Source: Staphylococcus lloydii (GTDB lineage Bacteria > Bacillota > Bacilli > Staphylococcales > Staphylococcaceae). From it: a DNA stretch of 64,000 bases. This document shows positions 17,764 to 27,172 of the stretch, piece after piece; position 1 is the first letter of the stretch, and each line of letters opens with the position of its first letter. Location of the stretch: positions 62,001-126,000 of the forward strand of contig NZ_CP064056.1 in the NCBI RefSeq assembly GCF_015775975.1, read 5' to 3'. A program made the translations under genes and the position numbers. The notes under the pieces are model-generated. The model ran no database searches, was not told the origin of the DNA, and worked only from the letters and a program-made list of their open reading frames with translations.

Positions 17764-19305
17764 TTAGTGATTTTTAGTAATATCATATTTTTTTGGAATA
17801 AGGAAATAAATAACGATAGCGATAGCTACAATACCAATTCCTCCAATTAGTGCTGTATCCATTAATGCAATATTAAATGAATGTGTTGCTTGTTCATACA
17901 TCTTTGTTAAATTATGCTTACTTGCAAAATTTAATGTGTTAGCTATTGATTCATTCGCATAATTCAATTCACTTGGCTTTAAATTAAGATTTTCAAATGA
18001 TTGTATATTCAAACTAGATCGATATATCAATGTGGCTATACTACCTAAAATTGCTACGCCTAATACATTGCCCAGGTCATAGACCGTTTCTTCAATCGCT
18101 GCAGCACTACTAGCTCTCTCTACTGACGTGCTAGACATAATTAATGTAGATGCTACTGCTAAGGATCCTACTCCAGTACCAACCATCACTAATGTTGGAA
18201 TGATATCATTATAATTAAAGGTAACTGGTAACCAATACATATAAATCAATCCAAACCCAGAAATAATAAGTCCACCAACAATTACAGATCTAGCTCCAAT
18301 TCTCTGTGCTAACCACGGAGCTATAATTGTTGCAATAATCTCACCTATTGCCATCGGTAAAATATAAATCCCTGTTTGTAAAGGTGAAAATCCTTGTACT
18401 AATTGCAACCACTGTGATATTAACAAAATAAGCGCTGACATTCCGAAGATAGAAATCAATGCAGAAAGTATACCTGCTGTAAATATATTGTTTTTAAATA
18501 AAGATACATCTAATAACGGATGTGTCGCACGTAAATTTCTTTGAATAAAGATAATCAATAATCCTACCCCTAGTAAGAATATAACCCACGTCAAACCGTG
18601 TGTTAATCCTTCTTTAGAAAATGATTTAATACTCCACACAATTGCCATCATACTAAATAGAGACAATATTGCTGATAGCAAATCAAATGATTTACTCTGC
18701 CGTGTTTTATATTCTGGTAATACAAATAATCCAACGATGACTGCTATAATAGCTATAGGTACGTTGATTAAAAAGGTAGAATGCCACGAAAACTTCTCTA
18801 ATAATATACCCCCTATAATTGGACCTAGCACGCTTCCAAAACCTGTAATTCCTGCCCACACAGATAAAGCAATGGCTCGTTCTTTCGCATCTACAAAGAT
18901 AGTACGAATCATAGATAATGTTGTCGGCATAATCATCGCTCCAGCCATTCCCAGTATGGCACGAATAACAATAATTTGAGTTGCACTAGTGACAAATACA
19001 ACCATTAGTGAAGTAACACCAAAAATTAAAAAACCTAATAATAATATTTTTTTTCTGCCCCAACGATCTCCAATGAAGCTCATCGTTACAATTAAACCAG
19101 CTAATATTAATGAATATATATCAACGATCCAAAGCTGCTCAATTGCCGTAGCCTGAAGCTCTGCCACAATTGCAGGTAATGCCATGATAAGAATGGTCAT
19201 ATCCATAACAATGACAAATAAACTTATTGATAATACTAATAAAGCACTCCAACGCTGTTTAGTTGGTAAAATGTTCGGATTAGTCATACCCATATTTTCG
19301 CTCAT
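17764..19305 (-). CDS. QacA-like MFS multidrug efflux protein (DHA2, 14 TMS)
   Basis: A 513-residue major facilitator exporter of the DHA2 group, predicted to expel drugs or cationic antiseptics by proton antiport. It is close to QacA/QacB in layout: RWSALLVLSISLFVIVMDMTILIMALP, LWIVDIYSLILAG, DRWGRKK (motif A), and the antiporter motif C region GITGFGSVLGPIIGG. The Asp in MDMTILIMALP corresponds to QacA Asp34 in membrane span 1. QacA Asp323 in span 10 cannot be checked by eye. It is divergent from a MerR regulator and sits behind a MerR-type promoter. Confidence 0.88.
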   Translation of the reverse strand: MSENMGMTNPNILPTKQRWSALLVLSISLFVIVMDMTILIMALPAIVAELQATAIEQLWIVDIYSLILAGLIVTMSFIGDRWGRKKILLLGFLIFGVTSLMVVFVTSATQIIVIRAILGMAGAMIMPTTLSMIRTIFVDAKERAIALSVWAGITGFGSVLGPIIGGILLEKFSWHSTFLINVPIAIIAVIVGLFVLPEYKTRQSKSFDLLSAILSLFSMMAIVWSIKSFSKEGLTHGLTWVIFLLGVGLLIIFIQRNLRATHPLLDVSLFKNNIFTAGILSALISIFGMSALILLISQWLQLVQGFSPLQTGIYILPMAIGEIIATIIAPWLAQRIGARSVIVGGLIISGFGLIYMYWLPVTFNYNDIIPTLVMVGTGVGSLAVASTLIMSSTSVERASSAAAIEETVYDLGNVLGVAILGSIATLIYRSSLNIQSFENLNLKPSELNYANESIANTLNFASKHNLTKMYEQATHSFNIALMDTALIGGIGIVAIAIVIYFLIPKKYDITKNH

Positions 19306-19334
19306 AATAATCTCCTTTTTGTGATATATTACAG

Positions 19335-19365
19335 ACTTTAAACTATGGTGTTACACTAGAGTCAA
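19335..19365 (-). promoter_or_regulatory. MerR-type promoter of the QacA-like gene with 19-bp spacer
   Basis: On the minus strand, TTGACT (complement of 19360-19365) is separated by 19 nt from TAAAGT (complement of 19335-19340). The overlong spacer carries the imperfect dyad CTAGTGTA-A-CACCATAG. A 19-nt spacer with an internal dyad is the hallmark of promoters activated by MerR regulators through DNA distortion. Confidence 0.75.
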
Positions 19366-19392
19366 TACTAAAATAAAAAAGGAGATAATTTC

Positions 19393-20202
19393 ATGAATAC
19401 TTTACATTTATTAAAAACAGGTGCCTTCTCCAAAGTCTGTAAGGTTTCTAAAGATACAATATTCCATTATGAAGAGTTAGAACTACTGCTACCATTTTAT
19501 AAAAATGAAAAAGGATATCGTTTTTACCATAGACAACAAGTTGAAACTGTATATTTAATATCAGTGCTCCAAGATTTGAACATGTCGTTAAAAGAAATTA
19601 AATCATTCATTAATGAGTTAAATCCTGAGAAATCCAAAAATAAATTATTAGAGGAAAGTTACAATATTGATTTGAAAATTGATAATTTACAAAAAGCGAA
19701 ACAGGGATTAGAACATCAAATAAGTGTTTTAGATTTTGCGCAAAAGATAGATTTTTCTCAAATTAAACTTGAACAAGTGCCTGATGAACCTCTCTTTATC
19801 AGTAAACCATTGAAAGATGTCAATAATTTAGAAGAAAACATAGCTGATTTTTATTTGTTGTGTAGAGAAAAATTTGGACTAGCATTATCTATTGGTATTA
19901 TGTTAAATAAAGAGGAAATATATCAAAATACAAATGGTGATTATAATTATAAATATTTATATATCCGCATGAATAGCGATACAAGCGTACTCAAAAGTGC
20001 AGGATTAGAATTAATAGCCTATCACATTGGCGATTATGAAAATATAATAGAAACATATAAAAGAATGATAGATTATATTGAAAATAACCAGTTAGAAATT
20101 ATTAATTTCAGCTATGAAGATCCAATATATGATATTCTATCAGTTCAACAAAGTACTGACTATGTGACTAAAATCAATATACCTGTACGAAAATGTTTAT
20201 AA
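19393..20202 (+). CDS. MerR-family regulator with effector-binding C-terminus
   Basis: A 269-residue regulator. The N-terminal MerR winged helix covers residues 1-75: TGAFSKVCKVSKDTIFHYEE, then LPFYKNEKGYRFYHRQQVE. A coiled coil follows near 85-115. The C-terminal ~150 residues (ISKPLKDVNNLEENIADFY to the end) look like a GyrI/BmrR-type ligand-binding domain. It probably activates the divergent QacA-like exporter on binding a drug. The start ATG has aaggag 8 nt upstream. Confidence 0.85.
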   Translation: MNTLHLLKTGAFSKVCKVSKDTIFHYEELELLLPFYKNEKGYRFYHRQQVETVYLISVLQDLNMSLKEIKSFINELNPEKSKNKLLEESYNIDLKIDNLQKAKQGLEHQISVLDFAQKIDFSQIKLEQVPDEPLFISKPLKDVNNLEENIADFYLLCREKFGLALSIGIMLNKEEIYQNTNGDYNYKYLYIRMNSDTSVLKSAGLELIAYHIGDYENIIETYKRMIDYIENNQLEIINFSYEDPIYDILSVQQSTDYVTKINIPVRKCL

Positions 20203-20216
20203 TTATAAAATTTTAA

Positions 20217-20372
20217 GTAAATGCTATCTTTCATGATGAATCAATAGAGATTATCAATAAGACATCCTATAATCATACAAGTCAACCGCTTAAAATAGAA
20301 GAAATAGTTTTTGAAGAAGCAGAAACACTAAGTACATTGATATATAAATATACACCTAATGAAAATAATTGA
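20217..20372 (+). pseudogene. Decayed coding remnant, identity unknown
   Basis: The plus-strand frame reads AIFHDESIEIINKTSYNHTS, then QPLKIEEIVFEEAETLSTLI and YKYTPNENN before TGA. It has no start codon and a stop just upstream at 20214. The composition looks like real protein, perhaps the C-terminus of a GntR-type effector domain, but I cannot name it. Confidence 0.3.
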
Positions 20373-20378
20373 TTTATA

Positions 20379-20414
20379 AAAAAGACTAACTGAATAATGA
20401 ACAGTTAGTTTTTT
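20379..20414 (+). terminator. Terminator after the MerR gene
   Basis: ACTAACTG (20385-20392) pairs with CAGTTAGT (20402-20409), followed by TTTTT. Confidence 0.65.
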
Positions 20415-20420
20415 AGCAAA

Positions 20421-20462
20421 TTAACTAATAAGGGGAAGCGTATCACAAATGATGAGGTTTTT
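20421..20462. repeat. Degraded copy of the dispersed repeat
   Basis: TTAACTAATAAGGGGAAGCG followed by TATCACAAATGATGAGGTTT matches the core and right arm of the intact copy at 15863-15920. Confidence 0.5.
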
Positions 20463-20656
20463 GACAAGGTTATCACTCATGGTAAAAATGTTTATAGAGC
20501 TCAAACCCTTTATTAATAAATTGCTTCACTTAGAGGTAATAGCATTGTAGATAATCATATTGTCAGTTTACATAATAAACAAAGATTAAAGGTATTACGA
20601 CTAAGTTGTTCGTCAATATAAAGGAACCGACTTAGAAGCAAAAACTTTTAACTTAA

Positions 20657-20688
20657 AAGAGCAACCTCTGTGTCTAGAGGTTGCTCTT
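20657..20688. terminator. Strong stem-loop downstream of the surface-protein gene
   Basis: AAGAGCAACCTCT (20657-20669) pairs exactly with AGAGGTTGCTCTT (20676-20688). The remainder of the 20203-20838 gap holds the relic, repeat and terminator listed separately; I see nothing else. Confidence 0.6.
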
Positions 20689-20838
20689 CATTATTGATAA
20701 AAACCGACAAAATATATTAAATATTCACATTTCTCTTATTAAAAACTCGCTAATATAAACTCCATATATTAAGTAAAGAAAAGTTATTTTTTCACTTTTA
20801 TAACCACTTTACTTATGCTGAAATTACTTAAGTAACTA

Positions 20839-23289
20839 TTAATCTTTCTTGAATGATTTTTTTCGTCTAAATAATAATAGTATTGCACCTACTATTGCTA
20901 TAAGAGTACCATATATGGAGTAATTATCTTCATTATAGCCACCAGTACTTGGTAATTTATCAATATTATCTTTTGGTTTGGTCATTTTGGCATCGCTTGT
21001 ATTCGCTATCATGCTTGGAGAATTACTTGTCATATTTGTAGTTTCTGTGTTGCCCATCGTGTTTGTATTGTCTGATTTTCCTGGGTTACCTGGATTATCT
21101 GGGTTGCTAGGATTATCTGGATTGCTTGGATTGTCTGGATTGCTTGGATTATCCGGGTTTCCTGGATTGTCTGGATTGCTTGGATTGTCTGGGTTGCTTG
21201 GATTATCCGGGTTACCTGGATTGTCTGGATTGCTTGGGTTATCTGGGTTGCTAGGATTATCTGGGTTGCTAGGATTATCTGGGTTGTCTGGATTATCTGG
21301 GTTGTCTGGATTATCTGGGTTGTCTGGATTATCTGGGTTGTCTGGATTATCTGGGTTGCTAGGATTATCTGGGTTGCTAGGATTATCTGGGTTGTCTGGA
21401 TTATCTGGGTTGCTTGGATTATCTGGATTACTTGGATTGTCTGGATTGCTTGGATTATCTGGGTTGTCTGGATTATCTGGATTGCTTGGATTGTCTGGGT
21501 TGTTAGGGTTATCCGGGTTGCTTGGGTTATCCGGGTTACCTGGATTGTCTGGATTGCTTGGGTTATCTGGGTTGCTTGGATTATCAGGGTTGCTTGGATT
21601 ATCCGGGTTGCTTGGGTTATCTGGGTTGCTTGGATTATCTGGGTTGCTTGGATTATCTGGGTTATTCGGATTGTTTGGTACCTCACAAACTTCATTTATA
21701 TAGGAAACTTGTTTAGGTGATAGACTACTTTTCACATAATCTAATTGTGCATTGTTAATTACTTCTTCAGACATTCCTTGTGCGCGCATAGTTTCCTTTT
21801 TAAGTTCTAATTGTTTTTGAAGATCTTCTTCATTCCACGTGCCACTTACATGTGCACTAGTGGAAAGCAAGTTGTCGCTAAAGTTTTGTGGTGTATCAAA
21901 TTTCTTAGTAAATATCATACCAAAGGCACTATTGGCTTCTATATCACCAAAATCAATAATAGCTACATTACCTTCAAATCTTATATTTTGTGGTATGAGT
22001 TTTTTTGTATAATAACTTGTACCGTTATTTGAAACAGCAGGATAATATCTGTTAACTACCCAGTCTGTTACATCTTCTTTTGTTACATCTTCATAAGGTA
22101 AAGTCACTCTTAATTCTGCATTATTTATAGCGTGGTCAGTCGCAAATACAGCTCTCCAATATTGTGCTTTAGTAGCTTCATTAGGACCATCTTGCCAATG
22201 TTGTACCTCTAAATTACCTGGTCCAAAATTTTCTTTATCCGTTGCGTTAGGATGATTATTTGGATTTTTCACTTTCTCTATATAACCATTATTAGAATAG
22301 TCATCCAAGTTAGTGTCCATAACACTTTTTGCATTTAGGTCAACTTTATTTGTATATTCAATCGTTACTTCATCAGCAGTACAATTCTCTGATGTCTTAA
22401 CTCCTTTTTTAACCGTTTGTGTAGTTTCTGGTAAATAGCCATTTTGATCTTTAAAGTAAGTAAGCTTTCCATCTTTATCTTGATCATTGTTACTATTTGG
22501 TTCAGCTTCACTTGAAATTGTACTTTGATTTGGATATTGTTTTTCAGCATAACTTGGTGTTTCAGATGTATTTGTATTGTCTTGTTCATCTGTATCTTCA
22601 TCATTAGTTGTAGCATTTGAATCGGCTTCTTTATCATCAGATGTTTCTGTAGCTTCATCATTACCTTTTGTAGTTTCTTCAGATGTATTTATTTCTTTCG
22701 AATTTGTATCATTTTGTGACGATGTATCTTCATCATTAGTTGTAGCATTTGAACCGGCTTCTTTATCATCAGATGTTTCTGTAGCTTCTTCATTACCTTT
22801 TGTAGTTTCTTCAGATGTATTTGTTTCTTTCGAATTTGTATCATTTTGTGACGATGTATCTTCATCATTAGTTGTAACATTTGAATCGGCTTCTTTGTCA
22901 TCAGATGTTTCTGTAACTTCATCATTACCTTTTGTAGTTTCTTCAGTTGTATTTGTTTCTTTTGAATTTGTATCATTTTGTAACGCTGTATCTTCGTCAT
23001 TAGTTGTAGCATTTGAATCGTTTACATTATCATCTGTTTTTTCTGTAATTTCTTTTTTTATAGTTGGAGTTTCATCGTCGTTTTGTTTTGATGTTTCTTT
23101 CGCTTCAGAAACATCTTCATTGACTGTATTTTCTTTAACTGTTGTTTGATCACTCGTAGTTGAAGTATCTGTTTCACTTGCATGTGCTTCATTATGTAAA
23201 CCTATTACTAAAAATGTCCCCAATAAAATAGACCCTGTCCCAACCTTAAACTTTCTTAAAGAAAACCTCTGAAAATTACCTTTTTTCAT
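20839..23289 (-). CDS. LPXTG cell-wall-anchored surface protein with NPDNPS wall-spanning repeats
   Basis: An 816-residue surface protein. The YSIRK-type signal peptide contains [20 protein letters not shown] and ends near AHAS. Next come acidic 44-residue repeats ([20 protein letters not shown] and so on), encoded by 132-bp units starting at 22592, 22724 and 22856 plus a partial unit at 22988. A folded region of about 270 residues ([20 protein letters not shown] through [10 protein letters not shown]) is the likely ligand-binding part; I do not recognise its family. A wall-spanning stretch of about 34 [12 protein letters not shown] hexapeptides (DNA about 21070-21690) follows, where Sdr proteins have SD repeats. 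The C-terminus is the sortase A motif LPSTG, a hydrophobic span and RRKKSFKKD. Probable adhesin. Confidence 0.9.
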   Translation of the reverse strand: MKKGNFQRFSLRKFKVGTGSILLGTFLVIGLHNEAHASETDTSTTSDQTTVKENTVNEDVSEAKETSKQNDDETPTIKKEITEKTDDNVNDSNATTNDEDTALQNDTNSKETNTTEETTKGNDEVTETSDDKEADSNVTTNDEDTSSQNDTNSKETNTSEETTKGNEEATETSDDKEAGSNATTNDEDTSSQNDTNSKEINTSEETTKGNDEATETSDDKEADSNATTNDEDTDEQDNTNTSETPSYAEKQYPNQSTISSEAEPNSNNDQDKDGKLTYFKDQNGYLPETTQTVKKGVKTSENCTADEVTIEYTNKVDLNAKSVMDTNLDDYSNNGYIEKVKNPNNHPNATDKENFGPGNLEVQHWQDGPNEATKAQYWRAVFATDHAINNAELRVTLPYEDVTKEDVTDWVVNRYYPAVSNNGTSYYTKKLIPQNIRFEGNVAIIDFGDIEANSAFGMIFTKKFDTPQNFSDNLLSTSAHVSGTWNEEDLQKQLELKKETMRAQGMSEEVINNAQLDYVKSSLSPKQVSYINEVCEVPNNPNNPDNPSNPDNPSNPDNPSNPDNPSNPDNPSNPDNPSNPDNPGNPDNPSNPDNPNNPDNPSNPDNPDNPDNPSNPDNPSNPDNPSNPDNPDNPDNPSNPDNPSNPDNPDNPDNPDNPDNPDNPDNPDNPDNPSNPDNPSNPDNPSNPDNPGNPDNPSNPDNPSNPDNPGNPDNPSNPDNPSNPDNPSNPDNPGNPGKSDNTNTMGNTETTNMTSNSPSMIANTSDAKMTKPKDNIDKLPSTGGYNEDNYSIYGTLIAIVGAILLLFRRKKSFKKD
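21070..21690 (-). repeat. 18-bp tandem repeats encoding NPDNPS
   Basis: The stretch encodes Asn-Pro-Asp/Asn-Pro-Ser/Gly hexapeptides with synonymous variation (GGATTATCTGGGTTGCT-like units on the plus strand). Because 18 is a multiple of three, other frames also stay open, giving long false ORFs on both strands. Repeat number is likely to vary between strains. Confidence 0.85.
22592..22990 (-). repeat. 132-bp tandem repeats (44-residue units) in the surface protein
   Basis: The same word (GTATCTTC...TTAGTTGTA on the plus strand) recurs at 22592, 22724, 22856 and 22988, exactly 132 bp apart. The units encode acidic, Thr/Asn/Glu-rich sequence. Confidence 0.85.
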
Positions 23290-23732
23290 ATATACATCCC
23301 CATTCTTTAATATAAAATTACATGTTTCTTAACTATTTATATCCTATGATAAATAAAAAAGCAACAAAATTTTGCACCATTTATTAAATTTCAATAGTTA
23401 TTATAATTTTTTAACAAATGATACTAATTCTTTACATTTTGATAGTTGAATAAATAATATTATTATGTCTCATTAAATATATGAAAAATATATAGATGAG
23501 AGTATGAGTAGTTATGGTATTAGCCATTTTAAACTTTTATTATTGTAATAATATATTTAGTGTCTTCAGTATATTTTTAAATATACTTGTGATAAGTAAT
23601 TTATTGCTTTGTTGCTGTATGTTTTTACTAATGTTATAAGTTCTTAATTTTAAGTTAAACAATAATTTAAATATTGCTTTTTAAAAAGCATTGTGTATTA
23701 TTAAAATTATAGAAAACATTAAGGGGAAAAGA
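23290..23732. other. AT-rich intergenic region between two divergent surface/secreted protein genes
   Basis: This 443-nt gap must hold the divergent promoters of the LPSTG protein and the poly-gamma-glutamate hydrolase. It is very AT-rich with long homopolymers. I see no clear operator, hairpin or coding remnant. Confidence 0.5.
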
Positions 23733-25364
23733 ATGAAAATGAATACGAATATACGTACTTTTTCTAGTAAGAAATTAGTGCTAGGGCTTGTAACGACTGT
23801 TATTGGGATTAGCACAATTGCTTTAGTAAGTGAAAATGCACATGCGAGTACTTCAACAGTAAAATCACAAATAGTAGCAAAAACAACTAAACCAACGACA
23901 ACGATGAAAACAGTAAAGCCTGTAGCGGTAAAAAACACAACAACAAAAGCAGCTACAAATGTAACGACTAAAAAATCACAAGCAACAGTAAAACCTATAG
24001 TGCAAAAAGCACCAGTGACGAAGAAACCGAGTACAACAACAAAAGCACCGGCGATAACAACGAAGAAACCGAGTGCAACAACAAAAACACCGGCGACAAC
24101 AACAAAGAAACCGAGTGCGACAACAAAAGCGCCGACGACAACAACAAAGAAACCGAGCACGACAACAAAAGCACCGACGACAACGGTGAAGAAGCCGAAC
24201 ACAACAACAAAAGCGCCGACGACAACAACACCGAAACCGAGTGCAACAACAAAAGCACCGACGACAGCAACGAAGAAACCGAGTGCAACAACAAAAGCAC
24301 CGACAACAACAACACCGAAACCGAGTGCGACAACAAAAGCGCCGACAACAACACCGAAACCGAGCACGACAACAAAAGCGCCGACGACAACAACGCCGAA
24401 ACCGAGTACAACAACAAAAGTACCAACAACAACAACGACGAATCCGAGTACAACAACAAAAGTACCAACAACAAAGACGCAGCCTTCAAATACAATACCA
24501 ACGCCGCCGACCACAAAACCAAACACATCATCGACAGTGCCTACACCATCTGCACCAGTACAACCAAGCACAATAACAAAATCACCAGTCAAGACAAGTG
24601 AAGAACCACAAAACACAGTAACTCCCAAAATCGAAAATACGAACACTCAAGATAATACATTGCAGTCACAAGGAACAATAAAAGCAACTCCAGAAACGGG
24701 TACAGAGACAGGTAATGCAACGCGTAAACAAGATTATTATAAGTCTATGACAGAATTATACAATGATACGACAGAAGGCATCGACTGGAAGAAAGATACG
24801 CGAAATGTTGGAAAACCAGTATTGATAGTGGCACCACATGGCGGAAACCTTGAACAAGGGACTTCAGAATTAACAAAATTAGTGGCAAATAATGGTGATT
24901 TTGATTATTTTTCATTTGAAGCGATACGTCCATCCAACAATACTCAGTTACATGTAACATCTACAAATTATGATGATGCAACTTTGCATGACATGATTCA
25001 AGATCGAACAGCTACAATTTCAATACATGGCGCCCAAGGGGAAGAACAACTCGTATACTTAGGTGGTTATCAATCATCGCTTAGAGATGCCATCCAAAGC
25101 CAACTTGAACTTAAAGGATTCGTAGTGAAAATTCCGCCAGAATACCTTGGTGGACTGGGTAATAATAATTTTATTAATAAAGTAGAGGAAAGCACAGGCG
25201 TTCAATTAGAGCTAACGACTGCTTTAAGAAAAGCATTTTTCAAAAATGAAGACACGAGCACAGCATCACGAAAAAAAATAGAAAATTGGACTACCACTAT
25301 GTATGACTTTGCTGAAGCGCTTAATGCTGCAATCAAACAAGTCTATCCAGAAAACCAAGGATAA
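23733..25364 (+). CDS. Secreted poly-gamma-glutamate hydrolase-family protein with mucin-like stalk
   Basis: A 543-residue exported protein; the ATG at 23733 is behind aagggg, while an upstream in-frame extension to 23691 lacks one. The signal peptide is SKKLVLGLVTTVIGISTIAL...NAHAS. Residues about 30-310 are extremely Thr/Lys/Pro/Ala-rich, with units such as KKPSATTKAPTTT and PKPSTTTKAPTTT. The C-terminal ~190 residues match the zinc-dependent poly-gamma-glutamate hydrolase family (phage PghP type): VLIVAPHGGNLEQGTSEL holds the HGGxxE metal motif, LHVTST the next His, and SIHGAQGEEQLVYLGG the HG motif. No LPXTG or membrane anchor is seen. It may cut poly-gamma-glutamate capsule or a related peptide. 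The enzyme call is by family memory. Confidence 0.85.
   Translation: MKMNTNIRTFSSKKLVLGLVTTVIGISTIALVSENAHASTSTVKSQIVAKTTKPTTTMKTVKPVAVKNTTTKAATNVTTKKSQATVKPIVQKAPVTKKPSTTTKAPAITTKKPSATTKTPATTTKKPSATTKAPTTTTKKPSTTTKAPTTTVKKPNTTTKAPTTTTPKPSATTKAPTTATKKPSATTKAPTTTTPKPSATTKAPTTTPKPSTTTKAPTTTTPKPSTTTKVPTTTTTNPSTTTKVPTTKTQPSNTIPTPPTTKPNTSSTVPTPSAPVQPSTITKSPVKTSEEPQNTVTPKIENTNTQDNTLQSQGTIKATPETGTETGNATRKQDYYKSMTELYNDTTEGIDWKKDTRNVGKPVLIVAPHGGNLEQGTSELTKLVANNGDFDYFSFEAIRPSNNTQLHVTSTNYDDATLHDMIQDRTATISIHGAQGEEQLVYLGGYQSSLRDAIQSQLELKGFVVKIPPEYLGGLGNNNFINKVEESTGVQLELTTALRKAFFKNEDTSTASRKKIENWTTTMYDFAEALNAAIKQVYPENQG
24020..24480 (+). repeat. Tandem repeats encoding the Thr/Lys/Pro mucin-like stalk
   Basis: Units of about 39-42 bp beginning AAACCGAGTGCAACAACAAA encode KPSATTKAPTTT(T)(K/P). 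The unit length varies by one codon, and the third position is enriched in C and G compared with neighbouring genes. Confidence 0.8.
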
Positions 25365-25489
25365 TACATTGGATTTATTGATAAAGTAGCACGTCTCAAG
25401 TTTTTAATTTCAATAAGCAGACTTCTTTTAATAAGATAAGGACCTCAATGCGTATTTATTGTGGTGCCCTCATTTTCTCAGAATAAAAT

Positions 25490-25546
25490 AAAAACACTTT
25501 CGTTGAATTCATAATATAAAATGAATTTATTCGAAGGTGTTTTTTT
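25490..25546 (+). terminator. Terminator after the poly-gamma-glutamate hydrolase gene
   Basis: AAAACACTTTCG (25491-25502) pairs with TCGAAGGTGTTTT (25531-25543) with one G-T pair, and an inner ATTCAT/ATGAAT stem; a T-run follows. The rest of the 25365-25735 gap shows nothing else. Confidence 0.75.
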
Positions 25547-25735
25547 ATGTAGAGAATGTATCAGCAATGTTATTTAATTTTTTCCATTCTTGATATGAGT
25601 ATGAAGATGAAACAATATTTGTTGCATCAACAGTTTTTTAATTAGCACATATTTATATAAAATACCCATTAAAATTATCAACAAATTTTATAGGTAAATT
25701 TTACTTTTGAAATAATTATTTTTTAAAATTGTAAA

Positions 25736-25791
25736 TTGACTCTATAAAAATATAATGATACTATAATCCTTATTAATCCAATCGGAATAAT
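25736..25791 (+). promoter_or_regulatory. Promoter and candidate operator of the monooxygenase-symporter operon
   Basis: TTGACT (25736-25741), 17 nt, TACTAT (25759-25764). Just downstream the inverted repeat ATTAATCC-AATC-GGAATAAT (25772-25791, one mismatch) would place a repressor over the transcription start. The regulator is unknown; a CymR-like sulfur control is only a thought, as the match to that consensus is poor. Confidence 0.5.
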
Positions 25792-25810
25792 AAATTATGG
25801 AGGGGTAAAG

Positions 25811-27118
25811 ATGAAAAGAATGAAATTAGGATACTTTTTAACGGGCTTTGGTCACCATGTTGCAAGCAGTAGACATCCAGATGCATTAGCACATGGAGGA
25901 ATGAATTTAACGAAGACAATTGAACAAGCAAAACTTTTAGAACAAGCAAAATTTGATTTTCTATTTATGGCAGATAGTTTATATCTTGATGAGAAAACAC
26001 ATCCAGATATGTTTACATTTTTCGAGCCAATTTCGTTAATGTCGATTATAGCTAGAGAAACAAAGAATCTTGGTCTAATTGTGACGGGTTCTACTTCTTT
26101 TTCAGAGCCATTCAATTTAGCTAGAGTCTTTTCATCTTTAGATCATTACAGTGATGGCAGAGCCGGGTGGAATATTGTGACATCAGGTATTAATAATACA
26201 GCTAAAAATTTTAGTGGAGTAAATAACGTGGATCATGACTTAAGATACGATCAAGCGGAAGAATTTGTCGATATATCTAAGCAATTGTGGGATTCATGGA
26301 GAGATGTCAGCCCAGAGCGACTTCACTCTGCTGGAGGGTTCTTTGATGAAAAAAAACCTGAACCGATTAACTATGAAGGAAATTTTTATAGTGTTAGAGG
26401 ACCATTAAATATAGAACAATCACCTCAAGGTTATCCACTTCTGGTTCAAGCTGGTTCTTCTAAAAAGGGAACTGCATTTGCCTCAATACATGCAGAAGTT
26501 GTGTTTACAGCACAAAATGATATCGATAATTCAGTTACTTTTGCTCATAATTTAAAAGAGCAAGTTGCTGAAAAACGGGGTCTAGAACAAGAAATTGTTA
26601 TTATGCCAGGTATTTTCCCATTTGTTGGAGAAACACGAGAAGAAGCTGAAGCCCACTATAAAGAATTACAAGATTTGATAGTTCCAGAGATGGGATTAGA
26701 ATTATTGTCTTCTTATTTAGGTGACACAGATTTAAGCGGTTATGAGTTAAGTACCCCATTTGAAAATGTTCATATAGATAGAGGTAATAATATTCAAAGT
26801 CGCGTAGACCTAATTAAGGACACAGCTAAGAAAAATAATTCAACGTTGGAGGATGTAATGAAACATGTTGCTGGCGCAAGAGGCCATCATATCATAGTAG
26901 GAACGGCTGAAGATGTGGCAGACAGGATGGAAGAATGGTTTACCCGCGGTGCCGCTGACGGATTTAACATAATGCCTCCGTTAAACCCTACGCAATTTGA
27001 ACTATTTGTGAATAAAGTTGTTCCAATATTAAAAGAAAGAGGTTTAGTACAAACGGAATATAATGCAGGTACATTAAGAGAAAAGTTAGGATTAAACACT
27101 AATAAAGCTCATAGTTAA
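25811..27118 (+). CDS. NtaA/SnaA/DszA-family FMN-dependent monooxygenase
   Basis: A 435-residue luciferase-like TIM-barrel monooxygenase that uses reduced FMN and oxygen. Family features are the start KRMKLGYFLTGFGHH, FLFMADSLYLDE, the segment SSLDHYSDGRAGWNIVTSG, and PLLVQAGSSKKGTAFASIHA, a stretch characteristic of NtaA/DszA/SnaA enzymes. Substrates in the family include nitrilotriacetate, dibenzothiophene sulfone and pristinamycin, but the one here is unknown. No flavin reductase gene is adjacent. The sodium symporter 55 nt downstream probably imports the substrate. The ggagggg ribosome site is 5 nt from the ATG. Confidence 0.88.
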   Translation: MKRMKLGYFLTGFGHHVASSRHPDALAHGGMNLTKTIEQAKLLEQAKFDFLFMADSLYLDEKTHPDMFTFFEPISLMSIIARETKNLGLIVTGSTSFSEPFNLARVFSSLDHYSDGRAGWNIVTSGINNTAKNFSGVNNVDHDLRYDQAEEFVDISKQLWDSWRDVSPERLHSAGGFFDEKKPEPINYEGNFYSVRGPLNIEQSPQGYPLLVQAGSSKKGTAFASIHAEVVFTAQNDIDNSVTFAHNLKEQVAEKRGLEQEIVIMPGIFPFVGETREEAEAHYKELQDLIVPEMGLELLSSYLGDTDLSGYELSTPFENVHIDRGNNIQSRVDLIKDTAKKNNSTLEDVMKHVAGARGHHIIVGTAEDVADRMEEWFTRGAADGFNIMPPLNPTQFELFVNKVVPILKERGLVQTEYNAGTLREKLGLNTNKAHS

Positions 27119-27172
27119 CCTGTGGTCTTTTCAATTAAGATGGAGTGAATACTTTAGGAGGTAGGGAGAAAT

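Noticed and set aside
21070-21690. Could the 18-bp array be a CRISPR?
   Set aside because: The units are contiguous, have no unique spacers and stay in frame with a coding sequence; they are protein repeats.
20978-21703. A 241-codon plus-strand frame of [10 protein letters not shown] repeats, with a further open frame of 221 codons on the minus strand in another phase
   Set aside because: They are reading-frame shadows of the 18-bp NPDNPS repeats in the surface protein; there is no ribosome site and the composition is purely repeat-driven.
22365-23149. Frames on both strands over the 132-bp repeats
   Set aside because: They are shadows of the acidic repeats of the LPSTG protein.
23681-24646. 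Long minus-strand frames (321 and 178 codons) opposite the mucin-like stalk
   Set aside because: They arise from the Thr/Lys/Pro codon pattern on the other strand and consist of Val/Gly/Leu/Ser runs without a ribosome site.
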